Below are positions 35,015-45,338 of a stretch of DNA of 64,000 nt, piece after piece (within the stretch, counting starts at the first letter, position 1; each line of letters starts with the position of its first letter). The notes below the pieces were generated by a model. It was not told the origin of the DNA. It searched no databases and saw only the letters and a list, made by a program, of their open reading frames with translations. This DNA is from Melampsora larici-populina 98AG31 (lineage: Eukaryota > Basidiomycota > Pucciniomycetes > Pucciniales > Melampsoraceae), in the NCBI RefSeq assembly GCF_000204055.1, contig NW_006768767.1, positions 911,547-975,546 on the forward strand. The letters are read 5' to 3'. The translations under genes and the position numbers were made by a program.

Positions 35015-35884
35015 TCAAACCATAAAACTTTCACCACATCCACATTGTTCTTTAACATTTGGATCTAACCCCCAAACCCACCAAAAAAAATTGAAACATC
35101 AATATCAAAAGTTTCAATGATTTTCAAAAAGAGAAAGAGGGTAAAGCTGACTTTGAAAGACGAATCTAGAACCAAGTGAACTTTCTTCATAATCCATTAT
35201 AGAACCAATGATCGTTAATAAAGCTCTAGAATCGATAATCACTTTGACTTGTTGACCATTTTCAGTTTCACCCGTTACGATCTCATCAAACTTTCCTGGC
35301 TATCTCATCCAAATCAAGAAAAATCAGTAGAAAGCTTTGGGAATTCGATTCGCACAGCACAGATTAACTTACACTTGAAACATATGATAAATCATACGCC
35401 ATGCCTGCACACCCTTTTTGTCTCACACCTACTCTTACTAGTCTTCCAGGTAATTGATTTGATTTGGTCGGATTTAAAAGTTCTTCTAGTTGTTTGATAG
35501 CTTTAGGTGTCTAACCAAACCAAAAATTATAAAAAAAGTCAACTTGGTTGTTTTTATGCTTCGATGAGTCTTTTTTGGAAGGGTATAGAGTGAATTGGGT
35601 TGATTTACGAGTGTTAGGACTTGTTTAGTTTTGGTTGATCGATGGGATAAGTTTGGTGTTGGTGTTGGTTTAGAATTTGAGGATGTTGAAGATGAAGATG
35701 AAGGGATAGGTAAACGATTGTGTTCATTTTTCGGTTCTCTTTCAGTTTCAGTATCGATTTGAAATGATCTGGTTTGTAAAAATGATGTTGAATTTGATCG
35801 TTGAAGAAAAGTAGTGCTTGGGAATGCTTTACATCTAAGAAGACATAGTTGACGATGAGTTGATGTGAGGAATCTTGATCGCAT
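35015..35884 (-). CDS. ISA1: Mitochondrial iron-sulfur assembly protein, A-type (ISA1-like)
   Basis: Four exons, 35884-35609, 35510-35373, 35299-35152 and 35064-35015, give 203 aa in frame. Isa1 with Isa2 and Iba57 matures [4Fe-4S] proteins in the mitochondrial matrix. The N-terminal ~90 residues are Arg/Ser-rich and serve as targeting sequence plus linker. The conserved domain starts TPKAIKQLEELL and carries the three iron-cluster cysteines: one in RVGVRQKGCAGMAYDLSYV and two in the terminal KEQCGCGESF. VIIDSRALLTIIGSIMDY is also diagnostic. The GCAG...CGC pattern is complete. The start at 35884 is the first ATG; a longer frame begins only with TTG. No defects were seen. Confidence 0.94.
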
Positions 35885-36729
35885 TTCGATGTGGTGAGGT
35901 AGTTGATTGGAAGTACTGATCGTTGGTTTCTTGAAAAGCAAAAGGATTGTGGTGAGGTTGATTTGATAATGAATTGCTCAGTTGAGTTGGTAAACAGTGT
36001 CAGGAGTGTATGCGCTCAAACTTTTCGACCAATCAGATCAGATCAGATCGGTTTACCAGGGGATCCATTTGCAAAATTTACTCGGGGACGGCTAGGAAAC
36101 CCCCATTAACCCATGGAGTATGGGTTTATACCGCGCACCGGCTACATATGTGAATTTTAATCACATTGTTCCCTTCACAAGTTTCAATGTGCTGTTCATA
36201 TCACACCAACATGCTCCAGCATCACCTCATCCCTTCAATTCACCCATCAAGTCACCACTCCGTCAGTTTGATCGTGTGGATTCCCAAAATGATGCAGGTT
36301 TTGTTGGCCTACTCGATACAAACTCATGGTTTGATGTTCTTGATTTCTTTGATTGATTTGACTGATAATCCATCTTGAAGAAATGTAATTTGTAGAACTT
36401 ACAATACTCAGTATTGAAAATCCTGAAAGACAGGTGTGGTTTTGGGCAAATTCCTAGGCTAGATCAGTGAATTACTTGAAAGAACAAAAAACACCCTCTC
36501 TGACCCGCCTACAGACGTATCCATAGAGTGGTGAAGTAGGACAGGATAGAAATAAGTAAAACAGAAGAAAATTGTCAGTTTCTGAAAGTAATCAAACCAA
36601 ACAATCCAAAACCTAGGCATAAAGAAGCCAAATATCACACAAGGCAAAAAAGCCATTGACCAATGATAGTAAGGCAAAGGCACAAGAGCCATTGACCAGT
36701 CTTAACACTTCATCCAAAGACTTACTTTT
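35885..36729. other. ISA1 upstream region and unassigned DNA
   Basis: The first ~200 bp should hold the ISA1 promoter. A GGGTTAA/CCCATGG-type palindrome lies near 36100-36130. The rest probably belongs to the 3' flank of the decayed DIRS-like element that follows. Confidence 0.4.
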
Positions 36730-37402
36730 TTAAGAAAAACAAACCCTGGCATCAATATGAGACACATCACCAATTACATGATTTTGATTCTCCGGTAATC
36801 TTAAAGCAACGTGCCCAGAAACACATACTAAAAACGCTTCAGACAACCAGTGTCCGGCGCTCTTGATGTAGTCCATAGTATGCCCCAACTGTGCTAAAGC
36901 CACGGCACCACCAGAACACAATGAATGTCCAGAATTTATTTTGTCAAAGTGGGTGTGGGATCTTGATACAAACCAAGAACAAGATGGAAGAGAACCATTG
37001 GAGGTGACAAAAAGTTCAGGCAAAGTGATAACACAATTGTCTCAAACTCAAAGATAAGATTTGACAAGGCAGATTGGACATGCGGAAGTATTGTGGAAAC
37101 CTTGAATGATAACCAGAGCACCTAAAAAGCTGGTATCTCCTTCTGAGTATGGTAAATTATATTGAATGAATTTTTTGCGGTTTGAAAATCAGAGAGTTGA
37201 GCACAGGATAACTTTTTGGAAACAACTCGGGCCACACTCAACTTTGCTACGGCCACACATCACGTGACTCGGCTAGACTTACTACATACATGTATTGACC
37301 ATGCTACATGTGACCGTGGGCTTTCTTTTTTTCTCAAGATTGTTGTGGAGAAGGTTTTTTGTAAATATTTTTACTCACCTTCAAATTCATGTTTCCAAAT
37401 CA

Positions 37403-39520
37403 ATGATCAAAGGAGAACTCGCACAGCCATTACCACCACCACCACCAGCTTTGATAGAAACCACTTACGCAACCAAGGATGCAATGCAACAGAAAATCAA
37501 CTCTTTTGCTGCTCAGCACGGTTACGGAGTGGTGACAAAGACATCAAAGAAGAATAATGGTTTTCAAAGAATATACTACAAATGTACACTTGGAGGGACC
37601 TACCGTAATAGACATGGTCTGACAGATAAGACATGTAAGCGGAAGGCCTCTACCTGTGTTACCAACTGCCCATTCCAGCTCATAGGAATGGAATCAAAGG
37701 CCAACACGTGGAACTTCATTGTCACGGAACCTATGCACAATCACGGACCTTCCTCTGCGGCATCTGCTCTTCCAGTTCACCTCCGACTCACTGAAACCCA
37801 GGACAAGGCAGTCAAATTGATGTTTGAAGCCAAGACTGAAATACACAATATTCAGGTTCAACTCTGCAACATAGATGGTGGTGCAAATATCCCCCGTAGA
37901 AAGTTGTATAATCTCAAGAGACAAGCAATGTGGGATAAATTAGATGGAAGAACTCCCATGGACACTTTAGTTGAAAGCTTCACCAGAAAGGGATATAAGA
38001 TCAAAGTCAAGACCAATGACAAAGGCCAGGTGACACATGTTTTTTTTGCACATCCAGATTCGATTTCACTCCTGCGCATCAACTACGAGGTCTTTATCTT
38101 GGATGCTACATACAAGACAACTCGGTCAAAGTTCCCATTACTCCATATTATGGGTACAACTGCGCTTCACACAACCTTTTCAGCATGTTTCATCTTCATG
38201 AAGACAGAAAGCAAGGAGTCATACACAACTGCTCTGAAGTACTTCAAAGATCTCTTTCACAAAGGCCATCTACCCCAAGTCCTTGTCACCGATTGAGAGC
38301 TTGCCCTAATTGCGGCAATCAGGATCCATTTCGACACAGCGGAAATCTTGCTGTGTATCTGGCATATTGAGAAGAATGTAATCAAGACCTGCAAGCCTCG
38401 TTTCTCTGGAAAACCGAAAGAAGAGTGGGACACCTTTATGAAGGACTGGAGATCTGTGGGTGTTTTTCTTGCTTTGTATGATATAATACTTTACTGAAAT
38501 CTCTTCTTGTAGGTCATGTATTCCACCACGGAAGAAGATTTTTTGTTGGCCTGGTCAACGTTCAAAAAATCACACTCGCCCACCAATGTAAAGTATCTGG
38601 AAGATACATGGATTGGTCCATACAAGCATAAGTTTGTCAAGGCATGGCCCAACTCTGTCTGTCATCTCGGGCACACAGTAACATCGCGAGGTGAAGGCGC
38701 TCATGGACGGATCAAGAAATACATCAAAATTAATCTCAACAACATCCTTGATTGTAGTGAGAAGATTGTACATTTGATCGAAAACTTTTTAACTGACTAC
38801 CGTGCTCAGCTGGCAAAAGATCAGATGAATGTCCTCATTTTTGCTCTACCTACACCCAAAGGAGAGATCTTCCAGGATGTCAATCGGAAGGTTTCATCAT
38901 TTGCGCTTTGCAAAGTACACAAACAAGTACGTCAAGTTGAATTTCATCCAGATCGATCGCCGCTGATAGCCATCATCTCACTTTGTAGCTTGAGCTCGCA
39001 AGGCGCCCATTGAGCACAGAGACTAAGCCTTGTACTGGGATATTTACAACAATATGGGGCCTTCCCTGCTCTCATCTTTTACGTTGACTTATCTCAGAGA
39101 AGAAACAGCTTTCACTTGAAAATTTTCACCGCCACTGGCATCTGTATCATCACACGCCACTTTTGCTTGACCTATCGCCCGAAGGGCCAATTGGCGCATT
39201 GCCGACTGTTCTCAACCGCCTCTCTGAGAATTTTAAGAACCTTCCGATGCGACAGCAGCAGGATATGGTAGAGCAGCTACACAAACTTTCTCACCAGGTC
39301 CCGATTGTTTTGCAAGAACCTCAGCCAATCATACCAAAAGGAAGACCCCAGTTAACTTCAAATCGTCGGGATAACGATACCTCTACGTGTTGAGATCCAT
39401 CTGGTTTTGAGTATGTTGATCCACCTGCAAATGGAAAACGAGTTGAGACTTGTAAGGCCTGTGGTCTGGTGGGACATTGGCGTAACAATGCCCAATTATG
39501 CCCAAAATTCCAATCGACTT
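37403..39520 (+). pseudogene. MULE-1 transposase (FAR1 N-terminus, MULE core, SWIM), broken
   Basis: From ATG 37403 the frame shows a FAR1/WRKY-GCM-like zinc finger (YYKCTLGG, CVTNCPFQL, HNHGPS) and then the MULE core. FILDATYKT carries the first Asp, and VLVTD carries the second just before an in-frame TGA at 38294-38296. The same frame continues ELALIAA...LLCIWHIEKNV. A 54-bp GT-AG intron near 38461-38513 joins to MYSTTEEDFLLAW. The third acidic residue is in RGEGAHGRIKKY. A SWIM-like segment (PCTGIFTTIWGLPCSH, about 39025-39070) and a C-terminal zinc knuckle (CKACGLVGH, about 39449-39475) follow in shifted frames. The stop fits CGA to TGA. With at least two later frame breaks it is not functional. 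Confidence 0.85.
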
Positions 39521-39998
39521 GAGTTAAAAATCAACACCAAGCTGATTTACTTATCTCGATGCTTGCTTGAGCTTCCTAACTACATGCAATTCAAAATGAT
39601 CATATGATCACTTCAATCATATATAATTCCATACAATCTTCTATTCCTGAGAAACCCTTGAGTGATGCGAGAGACTCAGAGAACATATCACTGTTCTTGA
39701 TCAACTGTTTGGTTCATTGCCTCGCTCCCATACCATCCAAATCGAATGAACTTTACAATGAACTTTATCAAGGTCTGTTCAGCTGTTGTTTTCTACTGCC
39801 TCGCGAGTTGCATCGCGGAAACAATTTGAGTATTGTGATGAACTTGATATGCCTTCAAGCGATCTTGATCATACTTACATCACTGTTCACCGGTCACATT
39901 CAAGTCATCCCTTTCCTATGTACCTCGCTCTTCCCACCGTTTTATCAAGCTTGGTTATTAAAAAAACGAAAGCCCACGGTTACATGTAGCGTGGTCAA

Positions 39999-40353
39999 CG
40001 CCCAAACCAATCCAACACGATACGACTTTTCGGAGGGTTTCCATGTTGTATCGGCCAACCCATACATTCAGACCAATACCCGATACAATATGAGGACAAA
40101 AAAAAATCCAAAAATTCGGTCGGCCATATCGTGTCGCTGAAGCGATACGAGCCGATACCGTACTTAAAAATTGTTTGCAAGGCTTTTCAAGTAGGAAAAA
40201 TGCAAATCGCGTCGCCGATACCCGATATGAGAAAAGGGGACTTCTCATGTCGGGTCGGGTGAAGCGATATGGAGAAATCCGACTTTTGATGTCGGATTGG
40301 CAACACAATACCAATACGATACCAACTTTTGTGTCGGATTGGTTCGGGCGTTG
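39999..40353. mobile_element. MITE nested in the right terminal repeat of MULE-1
   Basis: The ends are CGCCCAAACCAATCC on the left and GGTTCGGGCGTTG on the right, with many GATACGA/CCGATAC repeats inside. GCGTGGTCAA at 39989-39998 is repeated at 40354-40363. The uninterrupted left repeat of MULE-1 (37280-37310) preserves the pre-insertion sequence. This proves insertion, although the duplication could be read as 7 to 10 bp because CAA is shared with the element end. It is 355 bp and non-coding. Confidence 0.8.
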
Positions 40354-40672
40354 GCGTGGTCAATACATGTATGTAGTAAGTCTAGCCAAGTCACGTGAGG
40401 TGTGGCCGTAGCAAAGTTGAGTGTGGCCCGAGTTGTTTCCTAACTTTTCTTGCAACAAAAAACTTTTTTGAATCAGGCTTTGTCGGTTCTTCTAAACGAT
40501 GAAGGCCTCCAAAACCAAACTGCAACATGGCTAAAAATAATTTGTCATCATAAGAAGAAGATGATTTCAAAACTACAGACTTGATTTGTTCCAATGGAGG
40601 AGGATTTTTCATATTAACCATCTTTGATAAATTTTCAATGCAAGTTTTCATTGTGATTTGATCATCTTAATG

Positions 40673-41029
40673 TAGGGCTGCGACCCGGACCCGGCCCCGC
40701 CCGGCCGACTTTGCCCGAGCAATCTCAGAACGCCCACAGTACGCGCCCCGGGGCCGCCAAGCCTAGCGTGCTGATGATCACAAGCGCGCCCTGAGGGTGC
40801 TTCGGGCGGGTCGGGCGGGTCGGGCACCAGGGCTGCTGGTCATTTTCCTTCAAAAAATCCCTTACAGTTTTGTCAAATGAAATAATGACTCTCTGAGTGG
40901 TTTTTGTGGCTAAAAACAGCCCCTGGCCCTGCCTGGCCCTGATCCATTTTGGAAGGCCTTTGGGCTTCGCCGAGGCCGGGCGGCGCCCCGGCGCCGGCCC
41001 TGAAAGTTCGGGGCCAGGTCGCAGCCCTA
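40673..41029. mobile_element. GC-rich hAT-type MITE (TAGGGCTGCGACC ends)
   Basis: It begins TAGGGCTGCGACCCGG and ends CCAGGTCGCAGCCCTA. It is 357 bp, strongly GC-rich against an AT-rich background, with internal GGCGGGTCGGGC repeats. The flanks TCTTAATG (40665-40672) and TCTTGATG (41030-41037) form an 8-bp duplication with one change. Eight bases and a TAGGG-type end are usual for hAT elements. It lies within the DIRS-like relic. Confidence 0.8.
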
Positions 41030-41996
41030 TCTTGATGGTCTGTTGCACAAATAACTGAAGGGTAAGGGTTAGGTTTAGTTTTATCAGAACAAACTGATCT
41101 TGGGGATATTACTCTACTCATGTAAGTCACAAAGTCACAAAAACTTGTGCCTGTTAGGAGTAAAGGGTTGTATATAAAAAACAGAAAATTTAGCAAAAGT
41201 TCTAAAGGCAGATTTATATTTTTGTAAAGAGAGGGGACAAATAGTGGAAGATTGATCCTGATTGGATAGCTTTTGACAAATTGTCACCCTCTGAATTAAA
41301 CTCAGCTGAGACATGTTTGACCTTCACATCAGCTCTTGCTTCCACAATTTGCATGACACAATGACAACATAAAGGCCACATGATCTTGCTAGGCGCACAT
41401 ATGAGAACTGAATAAGTTGATGATGTTCTGGTTATCTGCTCCTTTTTCAATACCAATGTCAATAGCCAAAATAACTCCTAACAACTCAGCCCAAAAGATA
41501 TTGCAAGGAGGTGGTGCTAAAATGAAATATTCCTTAATATGAGACGCAGGCTTGCATATACCAACTCCTGTCATACACACATCTGTGAACAATTCAATGT
41601 CCACATCTTCCAGACCCCATCTTAATGATTCCAAAACCATTATGCCTGAGCTATCTCCAAAAAAGTATCATAAACCAACATAAGTCTTTCTGATTTTCCT
41701 TGTTCAATGGAACTTGAAGGAAATGATGAGAATTATTGCCCAACTTCTTATACAAGCTTTGTAAGGCATACCAACCCCATGGCATAGATTTACATGCTCA
41801 GGAAGCTTGACCTAACAGATTTTGCCAGTTGTTTAAAGAATGACAAGGGCTTGATACAAATTATTGAAAGTTTTCGACAAGAAACTTCTTTTTTATCAGG
41901 ATGGAGTTGAACAATCATTTTCTCAGAATCAATGATATGGGTGATTTTCTTGAGAACTGGACTGGGTAGTTGTTTTTCCATACCCATGGAAAACTA

Positions 41997-42054
41997 TAAA
42001 CTTAACAAAGTCCCACCCTCGCGCATCCTTGCAAGGCGTCGAGCAAGGGACTTG
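41997..42054. repeat. Solo terminal repeat of family B
   Basis: TAAACTTAACAAAGTCCCAC followed by CCTCGCGCATCCTTGCAAGG matches the outer ~58 bp of the 20103-21253 element. No partner end lies nearby. It sits exactly where the DIRS-like relic loses most of its coding region, so it may mark a deletion junction. Confidence 0.6.
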
Positions 42055-42331
42055 CGCTGTAGAACTCCTACGCTGTGGAGCGTAGGCAGAGCCTCGAGGG
42101 GAAGAAACAACCCAAGTAGGATAAACCTCCAAGAGCCGTAACCAAAAAACGCCGTTAAGCTGCCCTCAAAATACAGTGAGACACTTCTCGCCAACCTTTC
42201 TACCACCAAAAGTAAGCTTCCAACCTTGATTATCCAATCTACAAGCTTTAGTTCAGCTTTAAGAAGCCCCGTAAAGGTCCTACGGTTCAAAAACAGATGT
42301 AAACAAGCTGTTTTTTACTACGTTCCCCAAT

Positions 42332-44360
42332 GCAGTTCTCAAAAAACTTTCCCGCAGCAAGTAAAAATAATAATAAAACCTTGAAAATACCTCCAAAACC
42401 TGGATCTTCAACTTCTACAGATCCCGACAATACCCTACACACCCTATCCAACTTTAAACCCAGCAATTTTCACCTGTAACAGTGCAAAAGGTACCCTAAT
42501 ACCCTAGGACAAAACCCCTAGGTAGCTAAGCGAGATAAGTAAAAAAAATAAAATAATAAAAATAATGGCGATTGATAAACCACGCCGACTTCAAAACTGG
42601 TTTGACGCCGGTTTGTCTTGAACCGGATTCCTTCAGAAGATATACAGCTGCTTACTGATGAGCCGAGCTGTATGCTTCTGTAGCCTTCAGCCTGTTTCTG
42701 AAGCCGGATTTTAACAATTTACAGACTTGGTGACATCTCTTTTGAAAGCTTTTGCATCATCCTCACCGCTGGATTTTAAATCTTGTTTTTGAGAAGGTCA
42801 CTCCAGAAACTGATGATCTACATACTTGGTTTTGGTAGCCGTAGGAAACATTGAGAGTTTCCTCTTGTTGAGGATGGGGGACCATTGGAGATGTAGCCGA
42901 GTGGGATGATGGATGATCAAAAAAGCCTGGACCACAAGAAATATGACATAATCTTGTTGCCATTTGCTTGACTCAATTGCTGGACAGCCAAGCGCTTGAC
43001 ACGAGGAGACAGATCATCACATATGGGGCTTCTCACTCAAGAGACACATAGAGTATCGGCTCAGTCATTGGCTTCCTGAAGTAGCCTTCAAAACACTTCA
43101 ACAGCAAGTGCATTGGGTCAAAATCTGGCATGGTTTCTGTCTTTGACTCATTGTTTCTGTATCTTATTATTATCTCCTCTCATTCCTGCTTCTACATCTC
43201 AGTGGATGCTCTGAACATCGACTTTTTTGACGCTACAAGAAACGACTGATGCTTGGTACACACTCTCTTTTGAAGCTTGAGGAATGCTTCTTACTGCTCG
43301 CAGCTCCAAAGTCTCGAAAGTGGCCTCAAGACATTTTTATCCAAACTTCACACATCTTTACATATCAAAATCAAAAGCTGGCTTCAGAAGTGAAATAAAA
43401 ACCCGGCTTCAGAAACAATCTGAAGTCTGCAGAAGCAGTACGGCAGAGTACGGCTCTACACATCAGTATGCGGCTGAATATCTTCTGACGGAATCCGGTT
43501 CAAGAAAAACCGGCGTCATACCAGGTTTGAAGTCGGCGTGGTTTATCAATCACCAAAATAATAATCCAATTTTCAAAATCCCCAGTATAAGGGTTTCAAA
43601 AAAATCTTCGATAACACTTGTCTTCAACCCTTATATTCAAAATAAAGGTAAGACCTTGATCTCCTTTCTCTTGTTCTCTCTACCAATGCGATGAAATAAG
43701 AAAACTAACACTTGATTATTATTATTTTTATTACTTCTTTATCTTAGACTCTGATCGATCAAAAAAGGAAACTTCTAACAAAAGCTCAACGCTTTGATTC
43801 CGTCCGAATCGAACGGACTCGATAATGATCAAAAGAAAAAAAGAAGACTTTCAAAAACCTCTCTCTACGATAAGACAAGCAACTTCACACTCAAACAATC
43901 AAAAACATCCTTTTATACCCAACCCTTCAAACCTAATCAAACCTATTGTAAGTTCGATTTTTTGCTTTTATCATTCCCATCTTCTAACCTCTTCTTAAGA
44001 CCTATCCCGAGTTGTTTCTATGTTGTTTTTTAGGTCGGTCCAAGTCAAATCAAGCCTTGGACACTTCTCAATTGATCAAATAATCTATTACTGTTGACCT
44101 GTCACCACCCATTTCATCAATTCCCATCAAATCAAAAAATCGATTTTTTGATCCTGTGGTAAGTCCTTCTGAATGTTTCTTCTGATTCATTCATTGATCT
44201 CTTCCAACATTTCTATATAGTTTTTGTCTAGCTTCATTTGATTGTAGCCTCCTTTGGATTAAATTCGATTTTTCAATTTTAAACATAGGTGAAAGTGAAC
44301 ATAAATGAGAAGCCACTTGAAGATAGTGAAGTTGTTGAAGGAGAAGAAGATGATTGATTG
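42332..44360 (+). other. Possible spliced gene interrupted by an intronic element (uncertain)
   Basis: Coding-like pieces with splice-like ends are seen at 42332-42474 (MQFSKNFPAASKNNNK...), 43575-43653, 43747-43830 (contains LLTKAQRFDSVRIERTR) and 44289-44360 (acidic end EPLEDSEV-like to GEEDD, TGA). They do not join into a single certain frame and I do not recognise the family. The element 42567-43554 would lie in the first intron. It may be a small nuclear protein gene or chance. Confidence 0.25.
42567..43554. mobile_element. Foldback element with ~160-bp inverted repeats and 8-bp duplication
   Basis: The left end GGCGATTGATAAACCACG pairs with the right end CGTGGTTTATCAATCACC. The arms extend about 160 bp with several mismatches and include AACCGGATTCC and GCTTCTG motifs. 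AAAATAAT occurs at 42559-42566 and 43555-43562. Eight bases would suit hAT, but the surroundings are A/T repeats, so chance is possible. It is 988 bp with no recognised coding region. Confidence 0.65.
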
Positions 44361-44824
44361 GAAAATTCAAATGTTTGTATATAGTTTAATTTTGTTTTGA
44401 GTTATGTACTTTTGTCAAGTTTAAATGTTTTGAAATAAATTGTTTATAATTCAACAAAAGTAAATAAATACTTTAAGATAAGACAAAAACTAAAGTGGAA
44501 GAGATTAACATTGAATGATGATGAGTTGAAGTTCTATCAGTGAATTTTTAAATTGATTTAATTATAGAGTTCTTTTGTTTTTTGAGTTTGCTGTTGTTTT
44601 GTTATTTTTGGAAGAGTTTGACAGGTTCAAATAATTGAAGTAGATTGATTGAGCTGGAGAAATTGAAGATGATAATCAATTTTATTGATAGGTGGTGACC
44701 TTAAAAGACACTTGAAATGAATATTTTATTATTCTCAGTTTCTTTCTGAATTGCTTGATTGATTGATTGATTGAGTTATTTCCGAATATATCTTGGTCTT
44801 GGCGCAAACATTTGGATTACCACA
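44361..44824. other. AT-rich intergenic DNA
   Basis: Nothing was recognised except GATT tandem units near 44755-44774. Confidence 0.4.
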
Positions 44825-45338
44825 ACGCCAAATGTGCACACTCCATAACCTCAGAGATCTGGGTTTGGCAGGGAGCTTGCTTCAAGTCCTTATAGCTTTT
44901 TCCACACTGAGGATTTGCATATGGTCCACAGGAAGATCTTGTGCGCCTGACTCTGGCGCATAAGGTACATATTTTTTTCCCCGAGGAATGTGCTGCCCTC
45001 TTGCCTAAAATGTGCATCAAATATTGGCTCTTAACAGAGGATTACACATGTAACCTCTCTCTCAAGTCCAAATTTGCTGCTGAGGCCCATCTTTGAAGCA
45101 CATTTTTGGCAAGAAGGGATTAACTTCCTTGGGAAAAAAAATTGTAGTCTAAGATATCAGCGCACAAGTTCTCTCTTTGGACTATATCCAAATCCTCGGT
45201 GAGGAAAAAGCTATAAGGACTTGAAGCAAGCTCCCTGCCAAACCCAAATCTGTGAGGTTATGGAGCGTACACATTGGGCGTAAGTCCCTTGCTCGACGCC
45301 TTGCAAGGATGCGCAAGCGTGGGACTTTGTTAAGTTTA
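44825..45338. mobile_element. Family B MULE-type element lacking its left outer end
   Basis: The arms 44825-44960 and about 45150-45280 are inverted repeats (CCATAACCTCAGAGATCTGG with its near complement). The right side continues into the full outer terminal sequence ending GGGACTTTGTTAAGTTTA at 45338, as in 20103-21253. The corresponding ~65 bp are missing on the left, so no duplication can be scored. Confidence 0.65.

Larger units (their letters stand above)
37218..40440 (+). mobile_element. FAR1-type Mutator-like element (MULE-1)
   Basis: The terminal repeats start GGAAACAACTCGGGCCACAC on both sides and extend about 100 bp (37218-37317; right copy interrupted by a MITE). Flanking nonamers are TAACTTTTT (37209-37217) and TAACTTTTC (40441-40449), a 9-bp duplication with one change. 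The 3223 bp interior encodes a decayed transposase on the plus strand. It is inserted in the recombinase gene of the DIRS-like relic. Confidence 0.88.
36730..42110 (-). mobile_element. Decayed DIRS-like (tyrosine recombinase) retrotransposon, multiply interrupted
   Basis: Fragments on the minus strand match the plus-strand element at 50.4-55.5 kb in the same order. A 5' end motif with GCGTAGGAGTTCTACA lies at about 42050-42090. The end of the reverse transcriptase domain is at about 41790-41990, RNase H at 41214-41640, the recombinase middle (SSSYDDKLFLAMLQFG) at 40445-40651, and the recombinase end (SGGAVALAQLGHTMDY) at 36730-37023. Most of ORF1 and the polymerase is missing. The recombinase is split by a MULE (37218-40440), and a MITE (40673-41029) lies between recombinase and RNase H. 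Catalytic H-x-x-R reads HSLC (Arg to Cys). It is clearly inactive. Confidence 0.75.

Noticed and set aside
36934..42110. Idea that FAR1-type MULE-1 mobilises the family A or B MITEs
   Set aside because: Its terminal sequence GGAAACAACTCGGG shares nothing with TTAGCTTGAACAAG or TAAACTTARCAAAG.
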